Source: Skeletonema tropicum
Lineage: Eukaryota; Bacillariophyta; Thalassiosirophyceae; Thalassiosirales; Thalassiosiraceae
NCBI GenBank assembly: GCA_037178625.1
Contig: CM074128.1
Coordinates: 1,736,001 to 1,800,000 of the forward strand
Direction: 5' to 3'
Length of the DNA stretch: 64,000 nt
A model generated the notes under the pieces. It made no database searches, was not told where the DNA came from, and saw nothing but the letters and a program-made list of their open reading frames with translations. Made by a program: the position numbers and the translations under genes. This document shows, piece after piece, positions 44,582 to 55,326 of the stretch. Positions within the stretch are counted from its first letter, which is position 1, and every line of letters starts with the position of its first letter.

Positions 44582-45011
44582 GGTAGGGATTGCTTAGGAA
44601 TAGGAATAAGGCGGCGCGAGGCAGGGCTAAAAATTTAAAATGTTCTTTGATTGTGACGAAAGGAACGAGTGGCTGGAGGTGGCTGGCTGGCGTGCGGTTG
44701 AGAAAAGGATACCCCGTCGACTTGAACTTTGAAAACAAAAAGCAACTACCATAGTGTGAAACAAATCGTCCTGAAAATGATACCTCTTTAAATAAAAGAA
44801 AAGATGTAAAAGGGTATACTATTTAGATTTAGTCGTGCAAACCCACAAAATCGATCCCACGAAACCCGAGCCAACTCACATATTTTTTGCATTTCTCGTG
44901 TTTGATGTCCTCTCCCGCGCCCGCCTCTCTTTCATTATTTTTTCTTCATCCTGCTCTTCATCTCAAAATTACCCTCGCTGCTGTCCACGAAAGGAACTGC
45001 CTGCGTAGGCG
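44582..45011. promoter_or_regulatory. Divergent region of RRP36 and leishmanolysin
   Basis: Bidirectional promoter space; no recognised element. Confidence 0.35.
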
Positions 45012-47351
45012 ATGCCATTATCAATGCCGACCGAAACAATGAACCACTTGCTAACGCTAATTACCGTCCTGAACATCTCGCTATGCTGCCTCGTCAACGC
45101 CAGCAGCTCATCTATTGATGTTGAGACTCTACAGAGAGAACACGCTGATGCCTCTCATCTGTCATTGGACCCCACTGACAACGACGGTCCCGGCGGCATA
45201 TCGTCGATCCATCAACGCATCATAAAAGAGGATAGAAGCAGTTGGGAAGATTTTCTATCCAAGCGTACACCCCGTAGTGAGCGAGGTCACGTCAAAGTTG
45301 AATATGCTTCATATTCAGGGAAGCATCCTTATGAGCGCCTCATGGAAGGTGAAGTTTTAGACATTACACAACAAATCCTTGATGACAGTGAGCAACGGCG
45401 TCGGACACAACGCAATCCTCAAAGTTCTTTTATTACAGATGATGACTATGTTCCTTTGAGGCTGCGATTTGACACGCACCTACTTGATGCTTATAAAGAG
45501 AGCTATCCACAACACGTGTCGTATCTTAAAAATGTCCTCTTGCCATCCCTTCGCAACTTTTGGGCAACCACTCTTAATATTGTGCCAACCCAAAAAATTA
45601 AGGTCCCTCTTCAAGGAATCTGTAATCGGGAGATCAAATCCATCAGTGGATTCGATCTATTAGATTTTTTAGAGTATGATACAACAATCAGTGCCCGTGC
45701 TGCCGTGCCTGTCGCGAATATGGATGATGATGTCAACGTTGTCATGGTCAATGGCGAGCCGAAAAGTATTACATATGACAATACCGACCTTGTCATTGTT
45801 GTGCTCCCAGTGGAGGGGACAATCTATTGTCCAGCTGGACAAGGGATAGATCAATTGAAGACGCTTGCCTTTGCCACAAATTGTCAACATGATCAATTAG
45901 ATAGGCCCACCGTCGGCTACACTGGTATTTGTTTTGGACCAATGGATCCATCTGATAGAACATCCAAGACTCACCGCCGACGATTGACTACAGTGGCGCA
46001 TGAATTCACTCACATTCTTGGGATGAATTCATATGACTTGCCCTACTTTTACAATCCCAAAACTGGCAGGCCACGTACTGCCCGTGATGAATATAATAGA
46101 CCTCCAAAAGAAAATGTTCTGTGTGTCAATGGCCAGCGTCAGACAGTGGAAAAGGCATCCTCTGATACAGTTATGCGGGTGACCACTGCCAATGGGTACA
46201 TTGCTTATGAAGTAGTCACAGACACCGTGCGACAAGTGGCACGGAATCAATTTGGTTGTCAGGACTTGATTGGAGGGAGATTGGAAAACCAACCTACTGG
46301 TGATGATGATTGCTATGGGAGTCATTGGGATCACAGATTATATAATAATGATTTCATGGCTGCAGTATACACTGGATCTACGCAGTATGTTACTGCCTTG
46401 ACACTTGCTCTGCTAGAGGATTCAGGGTGGTACAAACCAAACTATTCCGTTGCTGAGAATTCTCCGTTTGGCCTGGGTGCTGGTTGTGAATTTGTCAAAG
46501 AGGAGTGTATTCAGGATGGTGAAGTACCAAAATGGGGTGAAGAGTTTTTCTGTAATAGCCCCGAAGCTATTGGATGCACACCGGACAAGCATCTACTGGC
46601 ATATTGCGACATTTCAAAATGGGATGCCAACCTTCCTACTGGCTATCAGTATTTTGACGAGGGAGCGAATATTGCCGGAGGATTAAGCCAAATGGACTTT
46701 TGCTCTTCTTACAGCACTATTTTCCGTTTTGAAACCCAGTCGACGGCTGATCAGTCTTCGACTGAGGAAGATATTGTAGTGTTGGATTGTACTGATCCAA
46801 ACATTGATGACTCGTGGGTTGAACTCAGAGACGAAGTTTATGGAGCTTCCAGCAGATGTATAGACGATTCGATTGGAATCAGACCCATGTGTTTGAACGT
46901 TATTTGTGGTGAGACTGGCAGAGATGCCGGAAAAGTGATTCTAGAGACAGCAAGTGGGAAACGAGGCCGTTGCGAGTATGCAGGGCAAGTGTTGAGACTT
47001 CCTGGAGGAAGTGACGTTATTTGCCCTTCCTTTGCACAAACATGCCCGGAGTCTCTATGCCCAGGACTCTGTTCAGGAAGAGGAGAATGCGACTATACCC
47101 AGTCTCCTCCGCGATGCTCTTGCTTCAATCGCGAGGACACATCCCCTGTCTGCAATGGCACAAGTGCATATGAATTCTCGCCAACAATATCTCCTTCACC
47201 GACAATATCTCCGAAGCCAACGTTCAACCCAACAGAAGAAGCAGAACCGGCATTTACGGTGAAGGGTAGAAGCCCCGGTTTTGTCCGAGGAACTAACATC
47301 TACCTACAATTCGCTTGTGCTCTGTCGGTTGTTTTTGCATTCTTGGCTTAA
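45012..47351 (+). CDS. Leishmanolysin-like metalloprotease (peptidase M8)
   Basis: Single exon, 779 residues. The N-terminus has a signal peptide (LLTLITVLNISLCCLVNASS). The zinc site VAHEFTHILGM near residue 330 has the HExxH pair and catalytic Glu, followed by the distant third ligand region GSHWDHRLYNNDFMAA with the Met-turn typical of M8. Many paired cysteines follow, then an EGF-like segment, CPGLCSGRGECDY and CSCF. A hydrophobic C-terminus (YLQFACALSVVFAFLA) could be a GPI signal or membrane anchor. The M8 family cuts extracellular or cell-surface proteins. Pro-region likely in the first about 100 residues. Activity looks intact. Confidence 0.92.
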   Translation: MPLSMPTETMNHLLTLITVLNISLCCLVNASSSSIDVETLQREHADASHLSLDPTDNDGPGGISSIHQRIIKEDRSSWEDFLSKRTPRSERGHVKVEYASYSGKHPYERLMEGEVLDITQQILDDSEQRRRTQRNPQSSFITDDDYVPLRLRFDTHLLDAYKESYPQHVSYLKNVLLPSLRNFWATTLNIVPTQKIKVPLQGICNREIKSISGFDLLDFLEYDTTISARAAVPVANMDDDVNVVMVNGEPKSITYDNTDLVIVVLPVEGTIYCPAGQGIDQLKTLAFATNCQHDQLDRPTVGYTGICFGPMDPSDRTSKTHRRRLTTVAHEFTHILGMNSYDLPYFYNPKTGRPRTARDEYNRPPKENVLCVNGQRQTVEKASSDTVMRVTTANGYIAYEVVTDTVRQVARNQFGCQDLIGGRLENQPTGDDDCYGSHWDHRLYNNDFMAAVYTGSTQYVTALTLALLEDSGWYKPNYSVAENSPFGLGAGCEFVKEECIQDGEVPKWGEEFFCNSPEAIGCTPDKHLLAYCDISKWDANLPTGYQYFDEGANIAGGLSQMDFCSSYSTIFRFETQSTADQSSTEEDIVVLDCTDPNIDDSWVELRDEVYGASSRCIDDSIGIRPMCLNVICGETGRDAGKVILETASGKRGRCEYAGQVLRLPGGSDVICPSFAQTCPESLCPGLCSGRGECDYTQSPPRCSCFNREDTSPVCNGTSAYEFSPTISPSPTISPKPTFNPTEEAEPAFTVKGRSPGFVRGTNIYLQFACALSVVFAFLA

Positions 47352-47882
47352 AAGGAGGGGAAACAATGACGCTCTTGACAGTCTGATTTGTATGTAACTG
47401 CCTATTGTGATTAAATGTCCGTATTATAAAGAAATTGAACATCTATCTTCCTTTTGAAGAATGTCTGAAGTGTCGTATCATTATTTAGAGGTCAAATCAA
47501 TCAAATCAATGCCATCATTTCCTCTGTTCGTTTGTTACTGACAGCTGCTGGGAGATCTCAGCCATCTCCATTTTGTGCTGCGATAGGTGATAATCATCGC
47601 TTGACAAATGAGACAGAGCTGGGAGCTGTTAGGGTTGTTCTGTCTGTGCCATGGCTGATAAGTTCCACGGGCTGAGTATCCATCTGTACCGCAATAGCTA
47701 GAGTGTACTCGATGGGCGGGCAAGACCAAAGCCTTCGCTCGCGTCTCTCCTTCCCGCAATAATTCCCTCTTCCCGCAAAATTCTCGCATCCATCCCCTTC
47801 CCCCTCCAGGGCCGCTTCCAGCATCATTTCTTCGCGCTGAATGACATTGTGTAGTACTGATGCCATATAGCATCGAATCACC
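47352..47882. other. Intergenic region between two same-strand genes
   Basis: No gene. A frame open on the minus strand here has no domain and is rejected below. Confidence 0.4.
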
Positions 47883-48935
47883 ATGCTGAGCCTGAGTAGT
47901 CAGCATACACGGAAACGATACATCCTTTTCCTCCTGCAAGCTGTTGCTCGCTCATCCTCCTCATCATCGTGTCAAAGTAATATGGTGACTTCATATACCC
48001 TACTCGAAAAATGGCAACAATCTCATGATTCGTGGCTGCTTCGATTTGGACTACCAGCATCCAATAAATTTCTAGGTACTGATCCTATGCTTCCGACTTG
48101 CATTTCAGTTCATCATAATAGCACGATACTCGGCAAAGACAATAACCCAGTAGGTCTGCTGAAGAAGTCATATTCTCCAATATCACATCCTGCCACTGAG
48201 GGCACGTTCGATCTGCTTGTAAAAGCGTACACGCCAGTGCCCGGTGGAGGCGTCGGAGATGCCATTTGCAATCTAAACGTAGGTCAATCACTTGTCGGAA
48301 AATTAAAGTCAGAGCGCTTGGTGCATGGGAGTCCTTTGATTGCAAAGCGATGGAATAGAATCGGATTGGTTGCTGGTGGTACAGGTATTGCTCCATTGAT
48401 TCAGCTTGCGAGAATCATTCTGGATGATCCAACTGATGATACCAAGGTTTATGTGAGTTTTCTCAATTACAATGTGACTAAGTGACTGACTTGTTGCTGA
48501 ATTTTGACGCAAAAGCCCTAATGACTGATGATATCTTCTCCATATACAATATACTTACAGCTGCTGAGTATCAATCGCAATGAAGATGACATTTTGATGA
48601 GAAAGGAGATTGATCAGTTGGAAAAAGATCACCCAGGTAGGTTTCATGTTTGCTACTCTTTGACGGGTAAGAACTTACGAAGTGACTGGGAAGGATTTGT
48701 TGGCAGAGGTTCAGTAGACATGGCCAAGAGTGCACTGCCTCCACCAAGTAGTAGTGATGGAAAGACCACAATGATTTTTGTTTGTGGTACAGATGGCTTT
48801 AGAGACATGTGGGCTGGCCCAATTGCAAGAGCTCCACCTCTTCCAGACGGCAGTAAAGGCCCAAAAATCCAAGGAGACTTGCTCGGTGTGTTAAAGGAGG
48901 CTGGTTATGCGGCATCGGATGTGTTCAAATATTAA
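47883..48935 (+). CDS. NADH-cytochrome b5 reductase / FNR-family oxidoreductase
   Basis: Exons 47883-48452 and 48561-48935 (108-bp intron, GTGAGT donor, CTTACAG acceptor), about 314 residues; the splice gives KVYLLSINRNEDD. The FAD-binding region has KSYSPIS in place of the RxY(S/T) motif, then GTFDLLVKAYTP. The NAD(P) region has GLVAGGTGIAPLIQ, LLSINRNEDDILMRKEID, and a C-terminal FVCGTDGFRDMWAGP, the usual CGPP-like end. The family passes electrons from NAD(P)H to cytochrome b5 or related carriers on membranes. An N-terminal Ser-rich leader may be a targeting signal. Partner unknown. Confidence 0.88.
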
Positions 48936-49186
48936 TTCTACGGCCGAGTGCTGCTCTAATATCTCAGGTAACGTTTTGGTGTAGAAAGCTTTCGTCTTTA
49001 GTTGCCCACAAAATCTAGCTTCAGTCATATAAGGGGTAAGCAAGAAGCAAGCAAGAAATGGTATGACGAAGGAATCAATGCAATCGTTACTACCTACACA
49101 TAAATTATCTGGCATTGATGCTCTTGACAGGCACAGTATTTGATTGGGTTCCTGCGCATGCATTTTGCTGCACTTTTCGTCATGTC

Positions 49187-50368
49187 TCAGTCACATAGTT
49201 TTGAGATCTTGCCTAGGTACGATTGCTCGGTTGCAGTTAAAGAATCTCGCATTGATAATCTTCGCACGTTTTCATCAACTCTTAGCTCGAAATCACTCAT
49301 TGTCAAAACGCCATCCTTGGTTGCATCGAGCATATCGAATTGTGCGTGTAGTTCTTCAAACAAATGCTCATCAACCTTGTTTAAAGCCTTAAGCATGAAT
49401 TCTACGTATTCTAATCTGCTGACTTGTCCGTCTTTGGCTGTATCGAGAACATCTAAATCTCCCTCTGTCAATGTGAGATTCCTTAGCTTTTGAGAATGTT
49501 TCTCTCTTCGGCGCTTCATTACAAAGGTCGAGCATTCGTCCAGAATATGTGCCATCGCTGCCACAGCCAATGGAATAAACAAGATAGCACATGCCTCGCT
49601 CCAATCACTTGTCGGAGACAAATCGCCCAGCCCAACAGTCGTTGCGGTTATAATTGTGTAATATAAGGCGTCATACCATGGCCAGCCTTCTAAGTAGGCA
49701 ATGATTAAGGCACCAATAAATATAGGGGAAAGGATACGTATTACTAACCAGCATATCTGTCCAACTTTCCTTGAAGAATCATAAAATGAAGATGATGCCT
49801 GCCTTGCCATCGATTTACTAGGCGCAACTTTTTCAATCAGGACGTCTATTTCAGCGTCGACCAATTCAGATCCAACTACTCCGAGGGCCAACCCAATCAC
49901 AAAGACGCCACATAAGGCAAAGATTGCAGTAAACATTTTCCCCGCTGGGGTTGTCGGTGCCATATCTCCATATCCTACCGTTGTTAAGAGAACAAGGGTG
50001 AAGTATAGACTTTCAACAAAGGACCATTTCTCTACCAGCAGAGAAAACACAGTAACGCCAATAGCCAATAAAATTAGCGTGAGATAGAGACATTCCCAAA
50101 GAGACAAATCGGTATCAGAAGTAGCCCATGTCATAAAGGAGGATATTCGTTTGTTGTTAGTCGTGCTGCCATTTGAAGGATTTCTAGTTTTCATTTTGGA
50201 GCCATTTTCTTGCGGCTCAGCAGAAGGTGAAGAGCCATACGATACATCCAATCCGGAACCATTGGGGATGAGATACTCATGCTCGTTGTCTTGGCCAACG
50301 TCTTCCTCGTCACTGCGGAAATACACCGACCGGATTGAGCTGGATTGTCCTCCGTTCATGTCCGCCAT
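49187..50368 (-). CDS. Two-pore-domain K+ channel with C-terminal EF-hands
   Basis: Single exon, 393 residues. Four membrane spans and two pore loops with selectivity filters TTVGYGD and TTVGLGD define a TPK channel. Spans include LYLTLILLAIGVTVFSLLVE, SLYFTLVLL and SPIFIGALIIAYLE. The C-terminal part has two EF-hands (DVLDTAKDGQVSRLEYVEF and FDMLDATKDGVLTMSDFE), as in plant vacuolar TPKs gated by Ca2+. One loop position is non-ideal in each EF-hand, but Asp and Glu are kept. The start is 19 bp from a MITE (50388), so the promoter may be partly within it. Confidence 0.93.
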   Translation of the reverse strand: MADMNGGQSSSIRSVYFRSDEEDVGQDNEHEYLIPNGSGLDVSYGSSPSAEPQENGSKMKTRNPSNGSTTNNKRISSFMTWATSDTDLSLWECLYLTLILLAIGVTVFSLLVEKWSFVESLYFTLVLLTTVGYGDMAPTTPAGKMFTAIFALCGVFVIGLALGVVGSELVDAEIDVLIEKVAPSKSMARQASSSFYDSSRKVGQICWLVIRILSPIFIGALIIAYLEGWPWYDALYYTIITATTVGLGDLSPTSDWSEACAILFIPLAVAAMAHILDECSTFVMKRRREKHSQKLRNLTLTEGDLDVLDTAKDGQVSRLEYVEFMLKALNKVDEHLFEELHAQFDMLDATKDGVLTMSDFELRVDENVRRLSMRDSLTATEQSYLGKISKLCD

Positions 50369-50387
50369 TGTAAAAAATGATGCATTA

Positions 50388-50736
50388 GAGCGTCCTTAAC
50401 AGTCTTACTTACGCAAAAAATTGAACGAAATGACGTCAGTTGTGAGTTGTGGAATTTTTTGATGACGTTTTGCGTAAGTAAGATAAAAGAAATTGCAAAC
50501 TTACTTACGCAAAATCGAACTTTTGCGTAAGTAAGTAAGACAACTCTTGGGCGTAGGAACTAATATCCCTGTTTTTTTACGCAAGTAAAGAGGGGGGCGT
50601 CGGGGGTGCTCCCTGAATTAGGGTTCCCTTCGGGCGGTGGGCCGGTGGGCGGTACGGTACTGCGCTCCTCAAGTCACAAAAGCGTAACAAATCTTGCGAA
50701 CCCAAATTTGCGTAAGTAAGACTGTTAAGGACGCTC
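50388..50736. mobile_element. 349-bp TA-flanked MITE with alternating inner repeats
   Basis: Perfect 30-bp terminal inverted repeats (starting GAGCGTCCTTAACAGTC) at 50388-50417 and 50707-50736, flanked by TA on both sides (50386-50387, 50737-50738). This fits a Tc1/mariner-like non-autonomous element. The core motif GCGTAAGTAAG recurs inside in both directions (about 50472, 50505, 50523), forming a strong hairpin near 50500-50540. It lies in the 5' flank of the K+ channel gene. Confidence 0.88.
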
Positions 50737-50738
50737 TA

Positions 50739-51009
50739 TTGGTTGTGTTTTTGTTTTCGTTCGTCAACAAAAAAATGAAGGTATGGTATGTAAGGTAGGG
50801 ATACCTACGTACCTACGTAGAAGAAGGGTGATGGGTCGGTTCTCGCTGTAAAGTTCGTGTTCCCCCCTTCTTTCTCCCCCCGCGGCGACCACGCAATCGT
50901 TTTCATCGTCAGCAAAAAAATGAAGTGGCCATTTTTGCAGCTGGCACCTTTCAAAATAGCCAAAGAATACAAATACTGCCTCACAACTTTCATATTTAAC
51001 ATACACACC
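50739..51009. promoter_or_regulatory. Region between the MITE and the ABC1 kinase
   Basis: An open frame from 50857 runs in phase into the kinase, but the better start is the ATG at 51010, which begins the targeting peptide. Probably promoter and leader. Confidence 0.35.
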
Positions 51010-54000
51010 ATGAATCTTCCTTCATCTACTCTAGCCGCATGGCTTGCCTTAATTTCGAGCTCAAATGCGTTCACATCAACTCAATTTGGTAGCAGAAGCC
51101 CCTCTCATCGATCGATGCTGTTGCAGCCAGAGAAATTCGATAACATCGTAACAACTAATCGTAACAAAGACTTGGGATACAGTGATCAGGCCGGACGGTT
51201 TTTTGAGATACAGTCGACATCGACTGACACACAGCAGTCTTCAGCCGAGGAGGTGCAAATTACGGAGGCATCTGTTGCTCACACTGATACTAACAACGCT
51301 CTGGAGGAAGCTTCCGATGCATTGGCAGAAGAAGAAGAACTGAATACCATACAGGATGTGCCACCTATGCCAGAGGATGGATTTGTTGGAATGAATGTAA
51401 CTGGCGAGATCAATGGTGTCAAGATGACATCCTCAAAGGCCACCATGAAGAACAAAAGAAAGGATGAGGTAGATGATGAACCCGTGGAGGAAATTGAATT
51501 TGACATTGAATCGAAAAGCAACAGCCTGACCGATCGCATCAGTAACTCAGGAGCAGTCAGTGCTGCTGCAGTGGCAACTGCAGCTGTGAATGCAGCTGTA
51601 TCTATGAAATCACTGACTGCATCGTCTACGGATAAGTCGTACGTTTCTCTAGACAAGGGTGTTAAAGCTATTGATGGAGAGGGGCTACCTTTGGTATACG
51701 ACAAAGATCTAATTGAACAATATTGGAAGAAAGAGCGAGGTGCTTTGAATCAACGTTGGTCCTATTTCGTTGGAAAGGCGGTGCCATTCTTAACAAAACT
51801 TGTTACCCTCTTCATTGCTGAGGGCGAAATCAACGAGAGGCATATACCAGGTCTTTCACGGCAGGCAAGACTTGATCTTCAAGATCTTGGGCCCACCTTC
51901 ATCAAAGCAGGGCAGATGATGAGCGTCCGACCTGATGTACTGCCGCAGGCAACTTTGGATGAACTTACCAAATTACAAGATGGAGTTGTGCCGTTCGACA
52001 CAGAGGTTGCAGTGAAACAGATTGAAGATGAGTTAGGAGGCCCACTTGGACAATTTTTCACCTCCATCAGTGAGGAGCCAGTAGCTGCAGCAAGTCTTGC
52101 GCAGGTATACCTGGCCACATTAAATGATGGAAAGGACACCAAAGTGGCTGTCAAGGTACAGAGGCCATCTGTCTTGGCTACAGTATCGAAAGATCTCTAT
52201 GTGCTCCGACGCGCGGCGGAAGTCTTTCAAGGGTTGGTAGAGCGCTTTGCACCACAACAAAAAACCAATTATGTTGCGTTGTTGAATGAATGGTCAATCG
52301 GCTTCTACACGGAATTAGACTTTGCTAACGAAGGAAGGAATCAAGAACGATTGCGAACTGGCCTCATCGAGGCAGGTATCAAGGGCATTACAGTACCAAA
52401 GGTTTACGACGAATTGTGTACGAGACGCGTTCTTGTCAGTGAATGGATGGACGGAGTCAAATTGTCAGAATGTGAAAAAGATGAGATTGCGGAGATTACT
52501 GCAATGGCTCAGGAGGCATTCTTGACACAGCTCTTTGATATGGGAGTGAGTTGTTGTGCATCTTCACATTATTGGTCTGGTGTATTGCTGTCACTAACAT
52601 TGTCGTTTTTCACTGTCCTCTTCTGCAGTTCTTCCACGCAGATCCACATCCTGGAAGTGAGTTTTGAGCTGTTATGCATTTTTACATACAACATATCATT
52701 TGATGAATCGCTCTTGCTAACAATATCACTTGTTTCGCCCACTACCACAGACATTTTGAAGCTGAACGAGCCCACAGACGAGGGATACACAGTTGCAATC
52801 ATCGACTGTGGACTTATGGCGAATGTTGACAAGGCAGATCAAGACCACATGATCAGTGCCGTCATTCATCTTGCAAACAAGGATTATGCCAGTCTAGTAG
52901 ATGACTTCATCAACTTGAAGATTCTCCCAACTGACTGTGACAGAGCCGCAATCATTCCACTGATGGACAAAGCATTGAGTCCGTATGTGAAAGGTGGAGG
53001 AGCAAAGAAGTATGAAGAGGAGCTTAAAAAGATGTATGGAATGGAAGAATCCGTATCGTCACAGGTAGGCGGTTTCCAGGCGATGACTCAAGATGCATTG
53101 ACTGTTTTGAATGACATTCCTTTCTCCATCCCCCCGTACTTCGCCATTCTCGGTCGGGCTATTGTCACACTTGAAGGAATTGCGTTAACTGGAAATGAGG
53201 ACTACGGAATCATCATGGAAACCTACCCATTTATTGCTCGCAAATTGCTTTCGGAGAATAGGCCCGAGATACAGCAAGCATTGCAGGAAGTACTGTTTAG
53301 TGTAGGCGATTCTTCCAACCCTGGTTTGAAGCTCAACCGCCTGTTGGCTCTACTCAACAATGCTTCGGGTGCAGTTGGAACCAAAGAAGGAGCAGCATTT
53401 GTCGATCTTGATGCCGTTCCCGAAGACGGACTGAGTCTTGGAGATGGACTCAAGTTGCTTCTTTCAGATAATGCGGAGAGTGTTCGCAAGCTATTGGAAG
53501 AAGAAGTTGAGAACATTGCTTGGGTCTTCTTCAGGCAGATTGTTCGCAAGGGTATGACTGAGGCTTCTGTTGCATTGACGCCACCCCGTCCGCCAAGCTT
53601 ACCCTTCATTGGAGACTTAATTTCACCTCCTAAGCTTCAACTTGACGACATTCCTCTGCCCTTCCTTCTCCCTGGCGAGGAGATCACATCAACTCCATCT
53701 GTTTCCCTCATGACTGCAAACCAATTCACAGATTTGATTGCTCCCAAATTGACTAGAGATGAAGAGATCTATGCTATCAGCATTTCTGATGCTGCTGAGG
53801 AATTCTTGGGACCGAACGTCGCAAACTTCTTGAGAGGAGATGGTCTCATCAGTACGCAATCTGCCTCTCTTGTGCTGGCGGCCGCGTCTACTGGTCTGCT
53901 TGGAAACAAGGACCTTTTGGGAACTCAAAACGCCCAAAATGTTATTCAGACTGTCTCCAACCTGCTCAAGAGGCTTGATTCGAAAGCAGGTGGAAGTGTT

Positions 54001-54129
54001 GAAGAGGTTCTGGCAGAGGTTACAGCCAAACTATCCGATGATGAAAAAGAGAGATTGGATGAGATTGTCACTGAATTGACCCAGAGGACTCTTGCCAAAG
54101 TTAGGGCACGTGCTGCAACGAGGCAGTAG
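51010..54129 (+). CDS. Plastid-type ABC1/UbiB-family atypical kinase
   Basis: Three exons: 51010-52545, a 28-bp microexon 52629-52656 and 52751-54129 (introns 83 and 94 bp), about 980 residues. The splice rebuilds MG-FFHADPHPG-NILKL. The N-terminus MNLPSSTLAAWLALISSSNAF is a signal peptide with an ASAF-like SNAF motif. ABC1 hallmarks: KAGQMMSVRPDVLP (KxGQ), AAASLAQVY (Ala-rich loop), VAVKVQRP, ELDFANEGRN, HADPHPGN and IIDCGLMANV, which replaces DFG. ABC1 kinases regulate prenylquinone metabolism and plastoglobules in plastids. The intron sequences carry no in-frame stop, so unspliced transcript would still read through. Confidence 0.92.
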   Translation: MNLPSSTLAAWLALISSSNAFTSTQFGSRSPSHRSMLLQPEKFDNIVTTNRNKDLGYSDQAGRFFEIQSTSTDTQQSSAEEVQITEASVAHTDTNNALEEASDALAEEEELNTIQDVPPMPEDGFVGMNVTGEINGVKMTSSKATMKNKRKDEVDDEPVEEIEFDIESKSNSLTDRISNSGAVSAAAVATAAVNAAVSMKSLTASSTDKSYVSLDKGVKAIDGEGLPLVYDKDLIEQYWKKERGALNQRWSYFVGKAVPFLTKLVTLFIAEGEINERHIPGLSRQARLDLQDLGPTFIKAGQMMSVRPDVLPQATLDELTKLQDGVVPFDTEVAVKQIEDELGGPLGQFFTSISEEPVAAASLAQVYLATLNDGKDTKVAVKVQRPSVLATVSKDLYVLRRAAEVFQGLVERFAPQQKTNYVALLNEWSIGFYTELDFANEGRNQERLRTGLIEAGIKGITVPKVYDELCTRRVLVSEWMDGVKLSECEKDEIAEITAMAQEAFLTQLFDMGVSCCASSHYWSGVLLSLTLSFFTVLFCSSSTQIHILEVSFELLCIFTYNISFDESLLLTISLVSPTTTDILKLNEPTDEGYTVAIIDCGLMANVDKADQDHMISAVIHLANKDYASLVDDFINLKILPTDCDRAAIIPLMDKALSPYVKGGGAKKYEEELKKMYGMEESVSSQVGGFQAMTQDALTVLNDIPFSIPPYFAILGRAIVTLEGIALTGNEDYGIIMETYPFIARKLLSENRPEIQQALQEVLFSVGDSSNPGLKLNRLLALLNNASGAVGTKEGAAFVDLDAVPEDGLSLGDGLKLLLSDNAESVRKLLEEEVENIAWVFFRQIVRKGMTEASVALTPPRPPSLPFIGDLISPPKLQLDDIPLPFLLPGEEITSTPSVSLMTANQFTDLIAPKLTRDEEIYAISISDAAEEFLGPNVANFLRGDGLISTQSASLVLAAASTGLLGNKDLLGTQNAQNVIQTVSNLLKRLDSKAGGSVEEVLAEVTAKLSDDEKERLDEIVTELTQRTLAKVRARAATRQ

Positions 54130-54483
54130 GCATCGTCGCCTGAACTTTCTTGTTTCACTAGCTATAAAGTAACACAAAACTGATATATTCTACTTCAATG
54201 AGTTTTTTTTCCAGCATACTTCTGCATCCCTCCATCATTAGCTATCTACTAAAACCAGCGGATTAAACAAAATGATGATCAGATGATTGATTTTGACTGG
54301 AAGGAGAGTTTATTATTCGCCATGCATAGTCGGCGTTATTTGAAGTAGATAATGTCAACCCAAAAACATCCTCTGAGAATGCATAGACGTCCCCTCCCCT
54401 ATAATGTAATTGTTACACCACTTCCAACTTCCCCCCTCTATCTATCCCCTTCTTACCAACACAAACTATAATATTACTCCCAT
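54130..54483. other. Convergent intergenic region
   Basis: Between the ends of the ABC1 kinase and QCR8 genes. No gene seen. Confidence 0.4.
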
Positions 54484-55021
54484 TTAATACCTGTAGGACT
54501 TATCCTGGGCAGCATCGGCAGCATCTGACAAAGCAGCAGTTCCATAAACAAGAACAGTGGTTGCAACCAAGTAAGGTCCCGAGTCTGCAAATTTGGCGTA
54601 TGCCCTCTTGGGGAAGGTCTTCAACCATGGCATGACTATTTGTTGTTCAAAGGGGGACAACTGGCGAATTACCTGTGAAGAAAAGATAATTGATAAAAGA
54701 TGATGAGAGAAATGAGAGTTTGAAACGGATTGAAAATGTAATAAAAGCCGCACATCGGTAAAGCACTGGCTGATATATAGTTATGCCGTGTCAATTTCAG
54801 AGATGCGGCGCATCCCATTATCATAATATTAGATAGAGAGAATTTTCCTCTCCGCAGTCTCTTGCCGCCGACAATAAAAATTGATTTGCCAATGAATCTG
54901 TCTGCGCTGCAAAAATGAAGTAACTGACCTGGCCATCATCGGGTCTGACGCCCTTCCACCACTTAGATAAGTGGGGAGAGACGTCGTAACGTGCCATGCG
55001 GACTGCTGATCGGGCGAACAT
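54484..55021 (-). CDS. QCR8: Cytochrome bc1 complex subunit 8 (QCR8/UQCRQ)
   Basis: Exons 55021-54929 and 54672-54484 (256-bp intron, GTCAGT donor, CTTCACAG acceptor), 93 residues. Splice gives RPDDGQ-VIRQLSPFEQQIV. The motif LSPFEQ and the membrane span PYLVATTVLVYGTAALSDA match complex III subunit 8, a small protein of the inner mitochondrial membrane near cytochrome b. Human UQCRQ is 82 residues. The intron is the second longest in the window. Confidence 0.85.
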
Positions 55022-55326
55022 GGTTATTATCACAGAGTTTTTATTGGCGTTTGAAGGAGGCTGCGCGGCGGTTGAAAAAAAAATGATTTCAAAATTGGCG
55101 GGAAAGCAAAGCGCTCAACCAAAAGCCGAAAGCACTTCATGTTCGAATCAATCGCTTTTTTCATCGATCGATCAAGAATACTTCACCGAATCAATCCCTT
55201 TGTTCCATCGATCGATCAAGAATCATCGGCTTGAACCTCGCAGCAGTACTTATTCTCTTGTAATTGCATCATTAAAGAACTCGACAACAGCATTCGATGA
55301 AACGCACAACTCTTCAATATTAAATA
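55022..55326. promoter_or_regulatory. Divergent region of QCR8 and the 7TM-RGS gene
   Basis: Contains a GATCGATC-rich stretch with a short direct repeat, ATCGATCGATCAAGAAT near 55162 and 55208. No gene supported. Confidence 0.4.

Noticed and set aside
47535..47939. Minus-strand frame of 134 codons
   Set aside because: No domain, overlaps the reductase start.
50857..51009. Upstream start of the ABC1 kinase
   Set aside because: The ATG at 51010 begins the targeting peptide; the upstream stretch has no signal features.
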